Notes under the pieces: model-generated
Seen by the model: the letters and a program-made list of their open reading frames with translations, nothing else
The model's database searches: none
What the model was told of the DNA's origin: nothing
Shown: positions 23,241 to 32,956 of the stretch, one piece after another
Layout of the letters: each line of letters opens with the position of its first letter
Position numbering within the stretch: position 1 is the first letter of the stretch
Made by a program: the position numbers and the translations under genes
Assembly (NCBI GenBank): GCA_029946105.1
Contig: JAQSDW010000078.1
Coordinates: 1-48,465 of the forward strand
Direction: 5' to 3'
From: Reyranella sp.
Lineage (GTDB): Bacteria; Pseudomonadota; Alphaproteobacteria; Reyranellales; Reyranellaceae
DNA length: 48,465 bases

Positions 23241-26200
23241 ATGAGCATCCACGTCGCGCTGCATCATCGAACGACCTACCTGTACGACCGGCCGGTGGCG
23301 CTTGGCCCACAGGTTGTACGTCTGCGTCCTGCCCCCCATTCGCGGACGCCGGTGCTCTCCTACTCGCTGAAAGTCACGCCGGCCGAGCATTTCATCAACT
23401 GGCAGCAGGATCCGCAGGGCAACCACCTGGCGCGGCTGGTGTTCCCGGAGAAGACCGACAAATTCGAGATCGTGGTCGATCTCGTGGCCGACATGTCGGT
23501 CAATAATCCCTTCGACTTCTTCCTCGAGCCCGAAGCCGAGGAGTGGCCCTTCACCTACGACCCGTCGCTGGCCGAGGAGATCGCGCCGTTTCGCAAACTG
23601 GAACCGCCGGGACCGCTGCTCAAGGAATGGCTCGCCAAGGTCGACCGCAAGAAGATGCGGACGGTCGACTTCATCGTCGCCCTCAATGCGCGACTGCAAA
23701 AAGAGATCGGCTACATCGTCCGGCTGGAGCCGGGCGTGCAGACCTGCGAGCAGACGCTGTCGCTCGCCAAGGGCTCGTGCCGTGACACCGGCTGGCTGCT
23801 GGTCACCATCATGCGCCATCTGGGTTTCGCCGCGCGCTTCGCTTCGGGCTACCTGATCCAGCTCAAGCCCGACGAGAAGCCGCTCGACGGCCCCGAAGGC
23901 CCGACCGACGATTTCACCGACCTCCATGCCTGGTGCGAGATCTATCTGCCGGGCGCGGGCTGGATCGGCCTCGATCCGACCTCGGGCCTGCTGACGGGCG
24001 AAGGCCACATTCCACTCGCCTGCACGCCCGAGCCGGCGAGCGCGGCACCGATCGAGGGCGCGGTCGAGAAATCCGAGGTCGAGTTCGAACACGAGATGAC
24101 CGTAGTGCGCGTGCGCGAGACGCCGCGTACGACCAAACCCTACACCGATGAACAATGGGCGACGCTGCTCAAGGTCGGCGAGGCGATCGAACGCGACATC
24201 TCCAAAGGCGATGTCCGCCTCACCATGGGGGGCGAGCCGACCTTTGTTTCGGTCGACGACATGGACGGCGCGGAGTGGAACACACTGGCACTCGGCCCGG
24301 AAAAGCGCCGTCTGGCAGGGGTGCTGTTCCGCAAGCTCGCCGATCGCTTCGCCAAGAAGCCGCTGCTGCATTTCGGCCAGGGTAAATGGTACCCCGGCGA
24401 GCAACTGCCGCGTTGGGCGCTGGGCTGTTTCTGGCGCAAGGACGGCCAGCCGATCTGGCGCGACCCGCACCTCACCGCCGTCGAATCCAAGCCTGTCGGC
24501 GCCACGCCCGAGGCGGCGCAGCGTTTTGCGTTGGCCATCGCCGAACGGCTGCAACTCAACCCCGGCTATCTCTTTCCGGCCTTCGAGGACACCTGGTACT
24601 ACCTCTGGCGCGAGCGGCGCCTGCCGAGCAACGTCGCGGTCGACGCGGCCAAGGTGAAGGACCCGCTGGAGCGGGAACGGCTGGCGAAGATCTTCGAGAA
24701 GGGCCTCGAGAGTGCGGCTGGTTACGTGCTGCCGATCTCGCGCGAGCACAACGGGCGGTCCAATGGGCATGGCAATGGAAACGGCAATGGACATGGGGGG
24801 CGCTGGCGCAGCGGGCCGTGGTTCCTGCGCTCGGAGAAGTGCTACCTGATCCCCGGCGACTCGGCGCTGGGCTACCGCCTGCCGCTCGATTCTCTGCCGT
24901 GGGCCGCGCCTGCGGATACCGACTACATGCCCGATCCCGATCCCATGATCGCCTATCCCGACCTGCCGCCGCTCGACACCTTTCGCCGCGCGCCGGTGCT
25001 GCGCCGTCAGGAACGCGGCATCGCCCCCCTCTCCAATGGCGACACCACGGGCGACGGCGATGCGCGCCGCGACGCCTGGCGCCGCGCGCTGGCGCCCGAT
25101 CTCGCGGCCCGGCCCGGCGTCAGCGCCTCGGCCGGCAGCATCGTCCGCACGGCGATGTCGTTCGAATCGCGCGACGGACATCTCTTCGTGTTCATGCCGC
25201 CGGTCGAGCGCACCGAGGACTATCTCGATCTGGTGGCGGCGGTCGAGGACACCGCCGAGGAACTGGGCCAACCGGTCTTCATCGAGGGCTATCCGCCGCC
25301 CGGCGGCGATTCGCGGCTGCTGAACTTCAGCGTCACGCCCGACCCCGGCGTGATCGAGGTCAACATCCATCCCTCGGCGAGCTGGCCAGAGCTCGTGGAG
25401 CGCACCGAGATCGTCTACGAGGAAGCGCGCACGACGCGGCTCGGCGCGCAGAAATTCATGATCGACGGTCGTCATACCGGCACCGGCGGCGGCAATCACT
25501 TCGTGCTGGGCGGGCCGTCGGCGCCCGACTCGCCGATGCTGCGCCGGCCCGACCTGCTGAAGAGCCTTTTAGGCTACTGGATCAACCATCCCTCACTCTC
25601 GTATCTGTTCTCGGGCCTGTTCATCGGTCCGACCAGCCAACATCCGCGCGTCGACGAGGCACGCAACGATTCGCTGCATGAGCTGGAGATCGCCTTCCGC
25701 CAGATCGCGCCCGGCAAGCAGACGCCGCCGTGGCTGGTCGATCGTGTGTTCCGCAATCTGCTGGTCGACGCCACCGGCAACGCCCATCGCACCGAGTTCT
25801 GCATCGACAAGCTTTTTACGCCTGACACTGCCGCCGGCCGGCGCGGGCTGCTCGAGCTGCGCGCCTTCGAGATGCCGCCGCACTGGCGCATGAGCGTGGC
25901 CCAGCAGGCGCTGCTGCGCGGCCTGGTGGCGAAGTTCTGGGACCGGCCCTACGAGCGCCCGCTCAGCCGCTGGGGCACACGCCTGCACGACGATTTCATG
26001 CTGCCGCACTTCGTGTGGCAGGACTTCAACGACGTGCTCGCCGATCTCGGCGAAGCGGGCTACGGCTTCGAACCGGAATGGTTCGCGCCGCATTTCGAAT
26101 TCCGCTTTCCGCGGTTGGGCGAGATCGCACAGCGCGGCATCGGACTGGAACTGCGCCATGCGCTCGAGCCGTGGCACGTGCTGGGCGAGGAGCCGGGCGG

Positions 26201-26645
26201 CGGCGGCGCGGTGCGCTACGTCGATTCGTCGGTCGAGCGCCTGCAGGTCAAGGTCGAAGGGCTGAACGACGCCCGCCACGTGATCGCCTGCAACGGCTGG
26301 CGCGTGCCGCTGCGGGCGACGGGCACCGCCGGCGAGTACGTGGCCGGCGTCCGCTACCGCGCCTGGCAGCCGTCCAATGCGCTGCATCCGACCATCGGCG
26401 TCCATGCCCCGCTCACCTTCGACATTCACGACAGCTGGAGTGGGCGCTCGCTGGGCGGTTGCAGCTACCACGTCTCGCATCCCGGCGGTCGCAGCTACGA
26501 CCGTGTGCCGGTGAATGCCAACGAGGCGGAGGCCAGGCGTCGAGTCCGTTTCTTCCCGATCGGCCATACCCCGGGCGAGGCTCCCGAGCCCCGCCGGATG
26601 GACAATCCCGAGCATCCGCTGACCTTGGATCTCAGGCGGGCCTGA
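23241..26645 (+). CDS. Transglutaminase-DUF2126 fusion protein
   Basis: A 1134-residue cytoplasmic protein. Residues 1 to about 290 are a transglutaminase-like papain-fold domain with Cys180 (GSCRDTGW), the His in LHAWCEIY and the Asp in GLDPTSGL. From about residue 300 to the end lies DUF2126, which has been proposed (as I recall from comparative work on amidoligases) to hold a glutamine-synthetase-like or ATP-dependent ligase core; motifs such as MGGEPTFVS and WGTRLHDDFMLPHFVW are visible. A Gly/Asn/His linker occurs near 507-520. I prefer the ATG at 23241 to a GTG 24 bases upstream. It forms a conserved neighbourhood with the ATP-grasp/Alpha-E protein and a second transglutaminase. The product of the system is unknown. 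Confidence 0.9.
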   Translation: MSIHVALHHRTTYLYDRPVALGPQVVRLRPAPHSRTPVLSYSLKVTPAEHFINWQQDPQGNHLARLVFPEKTDKFEIVVDLVADMSVNNPFDFFLEPEAEEWPFTYDPSLAEEIAPFRKLEPPGPLLKEWLAKVDRKKMRTVDFIVALNARLQKEIGYIVRLEPGVQTCEQTLSLAKGSCRDTGWLLVTIMRHLGFAARFASGYLIQLKPDEKPLDGPEGPTDDFTDLHAWCEIYLPGAGWIGLDPTSGLLTGEGHIPLACTPEPASAAPIEGAVEKSEVEFEHEMTVVRVRETPRTTKPYTDEQWATLLKVGEAIERDISKGDVRLTMGGEPTFVSVDDMDGAEWNTLALGPEKRRLAGVLFRKLADRFAKKPLLHFGQGKWYPGEQLPRWALGCFWRKDGQPIWRDPHLTAVESKPVGATPEAAQRFALAIAERLQLNPGYLFPAFEDTWYYLWRERRLPSNVAVDAAKVKDPLERERLAKIFEKGLESAAGYVLPISREHNGRSNGHGNGNGNGHGGRWRSGPWFLRSEKCYLIPGDSALGYRLPLDSLPWAAPADTDYMPDPDPMIAYPDLPPLDTFRRAPVLRRQERGIAPLSNGDTTGDGDARRDAWRRALAPDLAARPGVSASAGSIVRTAMSFESRDGHLFVFMPPVERTEDYLDLVAAVEDTAEELGQPVFIEGYPPPGGDSRLLNFSVTPDPGVIEVNIHPSASWPELVERTEIVYEEARTTRLGAQKFMIDGRHTGTGGGNHFVLGGPSAPDSPMLRRPDLLKSLLGYWINHPSLSYLFSGLFIGPTSQHPRVDEARNDSLHELEIAFRQIAPGKQTPPWLVDRVFRNLLVDATGNAHRTEFCIDKLFTPDTAAGRRGLLELRAFEMPPHWRMSVAQQALLRGLVAKFWDRPYERPLSRWGTRLHDDFMLPHFVWQDFNDVLADLGEAGYGFEPEWFAPHFEFRFPRLGEIAQRGIGLELRHALEPWHVLGEEPGGGGAVRYVDSSVERLQVKVEGLNDARHVIACNGWRVPLRATGTAGEYVAGVRYRAWQPSNALHPTIGVHAPLTFDIHDSWSGRSLGGCSYHVSHPGGRSYDRVPVNANEAEARRRVRFFPIGHTPGEAPEPRRMDNPEHPLTLDLRRA

Positions 26646-26658
26646 CGCCGCAGCGGCC

Positions 26659-28371
26659 TCACCGCCAATGCGCGAACTTCGAGGTGCGGCCTATGCCGGG
26701 ATTGAAGCAGTTGCAGGGGTCGAGGCTCTTGTAGTGACAGACGAGCGCCGGCTTGGCGTTGTAGAGATGGCCGACATTGTGCTCGGCGGGATACTGCGCG
26801 CCGCGGGCGTCCAGCAGCTTCCACATCGCGTGCTCCAGCACCACCGTGTCGTGTCCTTTGGCGACGATGTATTCCTGGTGGAAGACGTGACAGAAAAAAT
26901 GACCGTAGTAGATCTTGTGCAGCATCGGCGCCGCGATCTCGGCCGGTAGCCGCTCGCACCAGTCGTGGGTGTTGCGCGGCAGCGCGATGTCGAGAGCCAG
27001 GATGTCCTGCACCTCGCGGTGATGGACGGCGCGATAGCGGTTGGCGCCGCCGGCGACGGCGAAGCGGTGCAGCATCGCCTTCTCGCCCTCGTCGGCAGTG
27101 CATTCGAAGAACGCACCGGTTGCGGTGGGAAAGGCCGAGGTGAGCCAGGCCCGTGCTTCCTCGATGCCATCGCCCGCCATCTTGACGATCAGGTGATGCT
27201 CGTAACGGTCGCGGTAGTCCGTCATGCGCTTCGGCAAATGATCGGGAAACAAATCGGCCACGAACTGCATGATGCGATCGCTCAACCCATCGGGCAGGAA
27301 GGGCAGCCGCTGGACCAGCGAATCGAAGCGCCCTTTGAGCGCGAACAGCGCGGGCAGCCGGTCGGTGCCGAGATGGCGGATGGCGAGGAAGGTGTCCTTG
27401 CCGTAGCGCTCGGCGATCCGGTAGGCGTCGCGATGGATATATTCGCCCGACACCGGTAACGACTTGAAATGCGCCAGCATGTGGCGGCGGACGCCCTCGA
27501 TCTCACCGGTATCGTTCGAACCGATGTAGAAGACTGCCGTCCGCTCGTCGCGCACGAAGGTGTCCAGTCGCACGGCGAAGATCATGACCTTGCCGGCGCT
27601 GCCGGCGGACTCGAACAGTTTGCGAGGATCGGCGTTGAAACGCGCCGGCGTGTCTGAATCGACGGCGCGCACATCGGCCTCGTAACCCCGGTCCGAGGCG
27701 GCGCGGCCGGTGTCGTGGTCGATGTCGGCCGCGGTAAACTCACCGCTCTCGAGGCCACGTAGAATGGTCTCGGGATCATCGCCCAGCCGCACGCCGAGAT
27801 GGTTGATCAGCTCGACCTGGCCTGCCTCGTCGATGCGGGCATAGAGCGTCATCTCGGTATAGACCGGGCCGCGATGGATCAGCGAGCCGCCGGAATTGTT
27901 GCAGATGCCGCCGAACACCGACGCGCCGATGCACGACGAGCCGATCAGGCAATGCGGCTCGCGGCCGAGCGGCCGCAGCACCTTCTCGAGATGGAACAGG
28001 GTGGCGCCGGGCAGGCAGATGACCTGGCGGCCCTCGTCGATCAGGTGCAGGCTCGCCATGCGCAGGGTGCTGACGATGACGATCGGCCGGTCGTAGTCGT
28101 CGCCGTCGGGTGTCGAGCCGCCGGTCAGGCCGGTATTCGAGGCCTGCATGATGACGATGACGCCGGCCGCCGCGCAGGCCTGCAGTACGCGCCACTGCTC
28201 GACCAGGCTGCCGGGCCGCACGACGGCAAGAACCGGGCCAGTTCCAAAGCGGATGCCGGTACGATAGCGCTGCGTACTGCCGGAACTGGTGAGCACGAAA
28301 GACGAACCGACGATCGACCGAAGCCGGTCGACCAGCGGTACCGCCGATTGGCCGGCGGATTTGCCCGACAT
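26659..28371 (-). CDS. dld: Quinone-dependent D-lactate dehydrogenase
   Basis: A 570-residue flavoprotein of the membrane-associated D-lactate dehydrogenase family, which oxidises D-lactate to pyruvate and passes electrons to the quinone pool. FAD-domain signatures are NTGLTGGSTPDGDDYDRP (about 82-99) and PHCLIGSSCIGASVFGGICNNSGGS (about 138-162). The C-terminal part contains the membrane-binding domain typical of Dld, ending GIGRTSKFAHWR. Length is close to E. coli Dld (571). It lies on the opposite strand inside the DUF2126/ATP-grasp cluster: convergent with DUF2126 (13 bp apart) and divergent from the ATP-grasp gene. Confidence 0.93.
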   Translation of the reverse strand: MSGKSAGQSAVPLVDRLRSIVGSSFVLTSSGSTQRYRTGIRFGTGPVLAVVRPGSLVEQWRVLQACAAAGVIVIMQASNTGLTGGSTPDGDDYDRPIVIVSTLRMASLHLIDEGRQVICLPGATLFHLEKVLRPLGREPHCLIGSSCIGASVFGGICNNSGGSLIHRGPVYTEMTLYARIDEAGQVELINHLGVRLGDDPETILRGLESGEFTAADIDHDTGRAASDRGYEADVRAVDSDTPARFNADPRKLFESAGSAGKVMIFAVRLDTFVRDERTAVFYIGSNDTGEIEGVRRHMLAHFKSLPVSGEYIHRDAYRIAERYGKDTFLAIRHLGTDRLPALFALKGRFDSLVQRLPFLPDGLSDRIMQFVADLFPDHLPKRMTDYRDRYEHHLIVKMAGDGIEEARAWLTSAFPTATGAFFECTADEGEKAMLHRFAVAGGANRYRAVHHREVQDILALDIALPRNTHDWCERLPAEIAAPMLHKIYYGHFFCHVFHQEYIVAKGHDTVVLEHAMWKLLDARGAQYPAEHNVGHLYNAKPALVCHYKSLDPCNCFNPGIGRTSKFAHWR

Positions 28372-28525
28372 GTACGGCCCCCCAATTCCCCGAGCGATTA
28401 TCCGGATCCCTCGGCGCCATCGTCAAGCGTGCGGGCGATAATGAGCGCGGACACCGCCAAACGGTGGACCTCGCTTACGCGCCGTGCGATTCTAACCCTT
28501 CACATTTCATTCCTTCAGCAGGCCC

Positions 28526-31030
28526 ATGGAGTCGTTGCGCGGCCTCCTCTCTTCGCCGGCAAGCGCCTACGACGAACTGGTCACCGGCCAGAAGTCGATC
28601 CGCTATCACTGGCAGGGCATCCTCAGCGTCATCCGCGCGCTGCCGGGAGGGCTAGGCGAGCGTGTCGAAAGCGCGCGACGGCAGCTCGAGGAATCGGGTG
28701 CCACCGTCAACCTGCTCGATGATCGTGCAGCACCGCGCTGGACATTCGATCCCCTGCCCTTCGTGGTCGCGCCGGATGAATGGGCGGCGCTCGAAACCGG
28801 GCTGATCCAGCGCGCCCGCCTGCTCGATGCCATCCTGGCCGACGTCTACGGCCCGCAGACGCTCCTGAAGGAACGGCTGCTGCCGCCGATGCTGGTTCAC
28901 GCCAACCGGCACTTCCATCGACCCTGCCAGGTCACTGACGGGGTGGCGCCGACACGTCATCTCGCCAACTACGCCGTCGACCTGGTGCGATTGAGCGATG
29001 GCCGCTGGCATGTGTTGGCCGATCACACCGAAGTGCCGGCCGGCATCGGCTATGCGCTGGAAATGCGCCGCGTGCTGGCGCGCAGCCTGCCCGAGGCCTT
29101 CCGCTCGATCCCGGTGCGGCACCTGCGGCCCTTCGTCGACCGCTGGCACGATTCGCTGCTGGCGATGTCCCCCGGCGATATTGCCCAGCCGAACATGGCC
29201 GTGCTGACGCCGGGATCTCTGTCGGCGACCTATTTCGAGCACGTCTACCTCGCGCGCGCGCTCGGCGTGCCGCTGGTCGAAGGCGGTGACCTGGTGGCGC
29301 GCGACGGCCAGGTATCGATCAAGACCCTCGCCGGATTGCGGCCGGTACACATGCTGCTGCGCCGCCTCGACAGCGCCTTCGTCGATCCCCTGGAGCTGCG
29401 TGCCGATTCGGCACTCGGCGTCACCGGCCTGGTCGAGGCGACCCGCAACGGCCGCATCGTGCTGGCCAACGCCCTGGGTTCGGGCGTGGTCGAGACGCCG
29501 GCGTTGATGCCCTTCCTCGAGCGGCTGTGCGAACGGCTGCTCGACCAGCCGCTCGGCCTGCCGTCGCTCGACGTGTGGTGGCTGGGCGAGCCCTCCGCCG
29601 CGGCCTTCGTGCTGGCCAACCTCGACACGATGATCGTGCGCCCGTGCCTCGGCACCGACCGCGAGCCGATCGTCGTCGGCATGCTGGAGCCCGCCGAGCG
29701 CAAGGCCCTGGAGGAACGGATCCGCGCCCAGCCCGGCCAATTCGTGGCCCAGCATCCCTTCACGCCTTCGCTCAGCCCGCGCTGGGACGGCAAGGCCCAC
29801 GGGCTGGCGCCGGCCGCCGTCGTGATGCGCGTGTTCGTGAGCGCGGAGGGTGACGGCTATCGCGTGCTGCCCGGTGGCCTCGCACGCGAGCCGGCGGGCG
29901 ACACCGCCCTACGCTCGCTCGGCCGTCTCAACGGCACGTTGAAGGACGTCTGGGTGCTGGCCGAGGACGCCGCCGATGTGGAGTTGCCAGCAACCCGGCG
30001 CTTCCACCAGCTCGCCGTCGAGCGCGGCGGCGCCGACCTGCAAAGCCGCGTTGCCGACAACCTGTTCTGGCTGGGCCGCTACATCGAACGGCTGGACAAC
30101 GATTCCCGTCTGCTGCGCACCACCGTCACCCGGATCGCGCAAGGCGCCATGGGCCCGCGCGATGCGGTCGAGCTGCGCATGCTCGGCCGCATGTTGAGCG
30201 ATGCGAACCTGATGGAATCGGCCTCGGCACTGTCGGCACCAGAGAGTGCGGCCTTCCAGCAGGGACTTGATGCCGTAGCCTCCGACGAACGCGGCCTCGC
30301 CACCGTGCTCGACGGCATCCAGCGACTGGCCGGAACGCTTCGCGACCGCTTCTCCGCCGACATGACGATCGCTGCCGGACCGTTGATGGCCGAGGTGCGT
30401 CAGCGCCTGATGTCAGCGCGCGGCAATCTCGATCCCCTGCTGGCCGCCCTCGACGAAATCGTGCGCTTCGTCGCCACGCTGTCGGGCCTCGCCCAGGAGA
30501 ACATGACCCGCGGCACGGGCTGGCGCTTCCTCGATCTCGGGCGGCGCCTTGAGCGCGCGCAGTTCATCCTGACCGGGGCGCTCCACCCCTTCACCCAGTC
30601 GCCGATCGACTGGGATGCGGCGATGCGGCTGGCGCTGGAGCTGTGCGACAGCACGATTACCTATCGCACGCGCTATCTCGGCCAGCTTCAGCCGGCGCCG
30701 GTGCTCGACCTGGTGATCCTGGACGACAGCAATCCGCGCGCGCTCGCTTTTCAGCTGCGCGCCATCGACGTCCATCTCGACTATCTCTCCCACGCCTCGG
30801 GCGTGCAGGTACCCAAGCTGCCCGACTCGCTCGACAAGGACCTCGCCGCCGTAGTCCGGCAATTCGGCGGCGACGAGAAGGCGTGGCGGCACGAGGGGCT
30901 GGCTCTCGCCATGCTGCGCGACGTCGCAGCCGACGCCGACGAGAGGATCGAGGCGCTCTCGGGGGCGATCACGCGCGCTTACTTCTCGCACGTGCCAGCG
31001 TCGCAGGCCGTCGGCACCTCGGCCGGCTGA
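28526..31030 (+). CDS. Circularly permuted ATP-grasp/Alpha-E fusion protein
   Basis: An 834-residue soluble protein. The first 480 residues form a circularly permuted ATP-grasp ligase (segments LADVYGPQTLLKERLLPPMLVHANRHFHRPC and GDLVARDGQVSIKTLAGLRPVH are typical); residues from about 500 to 815 form the all-helical Alpha-E domain (QSRVADNLFWLGRYIERLDND). These two domains are often separate genes; here they are fused. The pair is predicted to form an amide bond, perhaps building a short peptide or tagging a protein, with partner transglutaminases as peptidases. It has a 13-bp gap to the transglutaminase gene. Product unknown. Confidence 0.92.
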   Translation: MESLRGLLSSPASAYDELVTGQKSIRYHWQGILSVIRALPGGLGERVESARRQLEESGATVNLLDDRAAPRWTFDPLPFVVAPDEWAALETGLIQRARLLDAILADVYGPQTLLKERLLPPMLVHANRHFHRPCQVTDGVAPTRHLANYAVDLVRLSDGRWHVLADHTEVPAGIGYALEMRRVLARSLPEAFRSIPVRHLRPFVDRWHDSLLAMSPGDIAQPNMAVLTPGSLSATYFEHVYLARALGVPLVEGGDLVARDGQVSIKTLAGLRPVHMLLRRLDSAFVDPLELRADSALGVTGLVEATRNGRIVLANALGSGVVETPALMPFLERLCERLLDQPLGLPSLDVWWLGEPSAAAFVLANLDTMIVRPCLGTDREPIVVGMLEPAERKALEERIRAQPGQFVAQHPFTPSLSPRWDGKAHGLAPAAVVMRVFVSAEGDGYRVLPGGLAREPAGDTALRSLGRLNGTLKDVWVLAEDAADVELPATRRFHQLAVERGGADLQSRVADNLFWLGRYIERLDNDSRLLRTTVTRIAQGAMGPRDAVELRMLGRMLSDANLMESASALSAPESAAFQQGLDAVASDERGLATVLDGIQRLAGTLRDRFSADMTIAAGPLMAEVRQRLMSARGNLDPLLAALDEIVRFVATLSGLAQENMTRGTGWRFLDLGRRLERAQFILTGALHPFTQSPIDWDAAMRLALELCDSTITYRTRYLGQLQPAPVLDLVILDDSNPRALAFQLRAIDVHLDYLSHASGVQVPKLPDSLDKDLAAVVRQFGGDEKAWRHEGLALAMLRDVAADADERIEALSGAITRAYFSHVPASQAVGTSAG

Positions 31031-31043
31031 GAGGGCGCGAACC

Positions 31044-31922
31044 ATGAAGTACCTTCTCGCCCACCGCACCGCCTACAGCTACGCCAGCAGCGTCGACTCG
31101 GCCCACCACATCGCCCATCTCAGGGCGCGCGAATTTCCCGGCCAGAAGGTGACGTCGATCGGCATCGAGACCGACCCGGTGCCGGCGCTGGCGATGCAGC
31201 ATCTCGACCACTTCGGCAACCACATCGACATCTACCGCATCGACAAGCCGCACACGCGCTTCGACATAGAGGTGCGTGCATCAATCGACGTCCGCTTCCC
31301 GGACCCGCCGCCCGCCGCATCGACACCGCGCTGGGAGGACATCCGTGTGGCCTTGAGCGGCGACGGCTTTCCTGTGCCGGTCGAGGCGAGCGAGTTCGTC
31401 TACGAATCGCCGCTGGTACCGGCGGTCGAGGCGCTGCAGGCCTATGGCGCCCAGTCGTTCACGGCGGGCCGGCCGATCCTCGATGCGGCGCGCGAGCTGA
31501 CCTCGCGCATCAAGGCCGATTTCACTTATGAACCTGGCGCCACCGACATCAGCACGCCGCTGGCCGAGGTCTTCGCCGGCAAGAGCGGCGTCTGCCAGGA
31601 CTTCGCCCATGTCCAGATCGCGGCACTGCGCGCACACGGTCTCGCCGCCGGCTATGTCTCGGGCTACATCCGCACGGTTCATTCACGCAGCGAACTCGCG
31701 TTGCGCGGCGCCGACGCCAGCCATGCCTGGGTGGCGGTGTGGTGCGGCGAGGCCGCGGGCTGGGTCCATCTCGACCCGACCAACGACCTGGTGGCGCGCG
31801 AAGATCACGTGGCAGTGGCCTGGGGCCGCGACTTCGCCGACGTCAGCCCGCTGCGCGGCGTGATCCTGGGCGGTGAGTCCCACACCTACAGCGTCGCCGT
31901 CACCCTGGTGCCGACCGGCTGA
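31044..31922 (+). CDS. Transglutaminase-like cysteine protease family protein
   Basis: A 292-residue protein with the bacterial transglutaminase N-terminal beta domain (LLAHRTAYSYASSV) and the catalytic transglutaminase-core domain. The triad is Cys184 (KSGVCQDFAHV), His227 (ASHAWVAVW) and Asp244 (VHLDPTND). No signal peptide is present, so it acts in the cytoplasm. It is the usual partner of the ATP-grasp/Alpha-E protein, 13 bp upstream, and may hydrolyse or transamidate the product of that ligase. The gene converges with the oxaloacetate-decarboxylase-like gene at a 3-bp gap. Confidence 0.92.
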   Translation: MKYLLAHRTAYSYASSVDSAHHIAHLRAREFPGQKVTSIGIETDPVPALAMQHLDHFGNHIDIYRIDKPHTRFDIEVRASIDVRFPDPPPAASTPRWEDIRVALSGDGFPVPVEASEFVYESPLVPAVEALQAYGAQSFTAGRPILDAARELTSRIKADFTYEPGATDISTPLAEVFAGKSGVCQDFAHVQIAALRAHGLAAGYVSGYIRTVHSRSELALRGADASHAWVAVWCGEAAGWVHLDPTNDLVAREDHVAVAWGRDFADVSPLRGVILGGESHTYSVAVTLVPTG

Positions 31923-31925
31923 GCG

Positions 31926-32786
31926 TCAGCCACCGAGGAAGTCCTTCGTCCACTGCCCATAGACGCCCTCGCGGGTGACGCGCTTCATCAGCTCTGCATC
32001 GGCCACGCCCTGGAGCTTCGACGGCGCGGTTCCGTCCCTCAGCGCCCTCAACGTGTCGTGGACCGCCTTCACGCCGGCGGCGAAGGGCTGGTGTCCCTGC
32101 AGGGCGATGCGCACGCGCCGGGAGGCGAGATAGTCGCGGTCGGTGAGATCGCCCGACACGCCGCCCATGATCAGCGGCAGGCCGGTCGCGGCCGAGATGG
32201 CGTCGAGTTCGGCCCGCGTCTTGATGCCGACGAAGAACAGCGCATCGACGCCCGCCGCCTCATAGGCCTTGCCGCGGGCGATCGCATCGTCGAGCCCGGA
32301 GATGGTGATCGCGCTGGTGCGTCCGGCGATGCAGAGCGCCGGGTCCTGGCGTCCGGCGAGGGCGGCCTTCATCTTGCCCACGCCCTCGGCGATGGAAACG
32401 AGCCGGGGCTTGGTCGTGCCGTGCGGCGTCGGCAGCTCGGTGTCCTCGATGCTCATGCCGCTCACGCCCGCCGTCTCCAGCTCCTCGACCGTGCGCTTGA
32501 CGTTGAGCGCATTGCCGTAGCCGTGGTCGGCATCGACCATCAGCGGCAGGTTGCCCGCCCGGTTGATACGGTAGGCCTGGGCCGCGAATTCCGAGAGCGT
32601 GAGCACGATCAGGTCGGGGGCGCCTAGCACCGTCATCGACGCGACCGAGCCCGCGAACATGCCGATCTCGAAGCCCAGATCCTCGGCGATGCGGGCCGAG
32701 ATCGGATCGTAGACCGATCCGGGATGGTAGCAACGATCTGTGGCGAGGAGCGCCCGGAAGCGCTGGCGGCGGTCGGCCCAATGCAT
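31926..32786 (-). CDS. Isocitrate lyase/PEP mutase-family, oxaloacetate decarboxylase-like
   Basis: A 286-residue TIM-barrel enzyme of the isocitrate lyase/phosphoenolpyruvate mutase superfamily. VDADHGYGNALNV (about 85-97) is the metal-site loop and GVSGMSIEDTELP (about 109-121) the conserved Glu-Asp strand. It lacks the KKCGH loop of isocitrate lyases and resembles the PA4872-type oxaloacetate decarboxylases. I start at MHWADRR, preceded by GGGGGAAAT; the frame upstream is antisense to the next gene. It probably decarboxylates or lyses a 2-oxo acid. It is divergent from the acyl-CoA-dehydrogenase-like operon across 170 bp in which I found only short, weak dyads. Confidence 0.88.
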   Translation of the reverse strand: MHWADRRQRFRALLATDRCYHPGSVYDPISARIAEDLGFEIGMFAGSVASMTVLGAPDLIVLTLSEFAAQAYRINRAGNLPLMVDADHGYGNALNVKRTVEELETAGVSGMSIEDTELPTPHGTTKPRLVSIAEGVGKMKAALAGRQDPALCIAGRTSAITISGLDDAIARGKAYEAAGVDALFFVGIKTRAELDAISAATGLPLIMGGVSGDLTDRDYLASRRVRIALQGHQPFAAGVKAVHDTLRALRDGTAPSKLQGVADAELMKRVTREGVYGQWTKDFLGG

Positions 32787-32956
32787 TTGATTTCCCCCGG
32801 GGACTGGCGTGTCCCGTGGCGCCTTCTTAGCAAATGTGCGTGCTGCAACGCAGCGACACGTTTCGACGGGCAAACGCAGGCTCCACGGCCCCTTGCCGCC
32901 GGTCGGGGCCGCGGCGTAGCGTTCCCCGGCACAACCCACGCCCGGAGAAGCTGGTC

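Noticed and set aside
24760..24800. GGCAATGGA-type short repeats in the DUF2126 gene as a possible minisatellite or CRISPR-like array
   Set aside because: They encode a Gly/Asn/His linker in frame and are too short and irregular for an array.
23199..25499. 766-codon minus-strand open frame antisense to the transglutaminase-DUF2126 gene
   Set aside because: Composition is shadow-like and no motif is recognisable; the plus-strand frame has clear transglutaminase and DUF2126 motifs.
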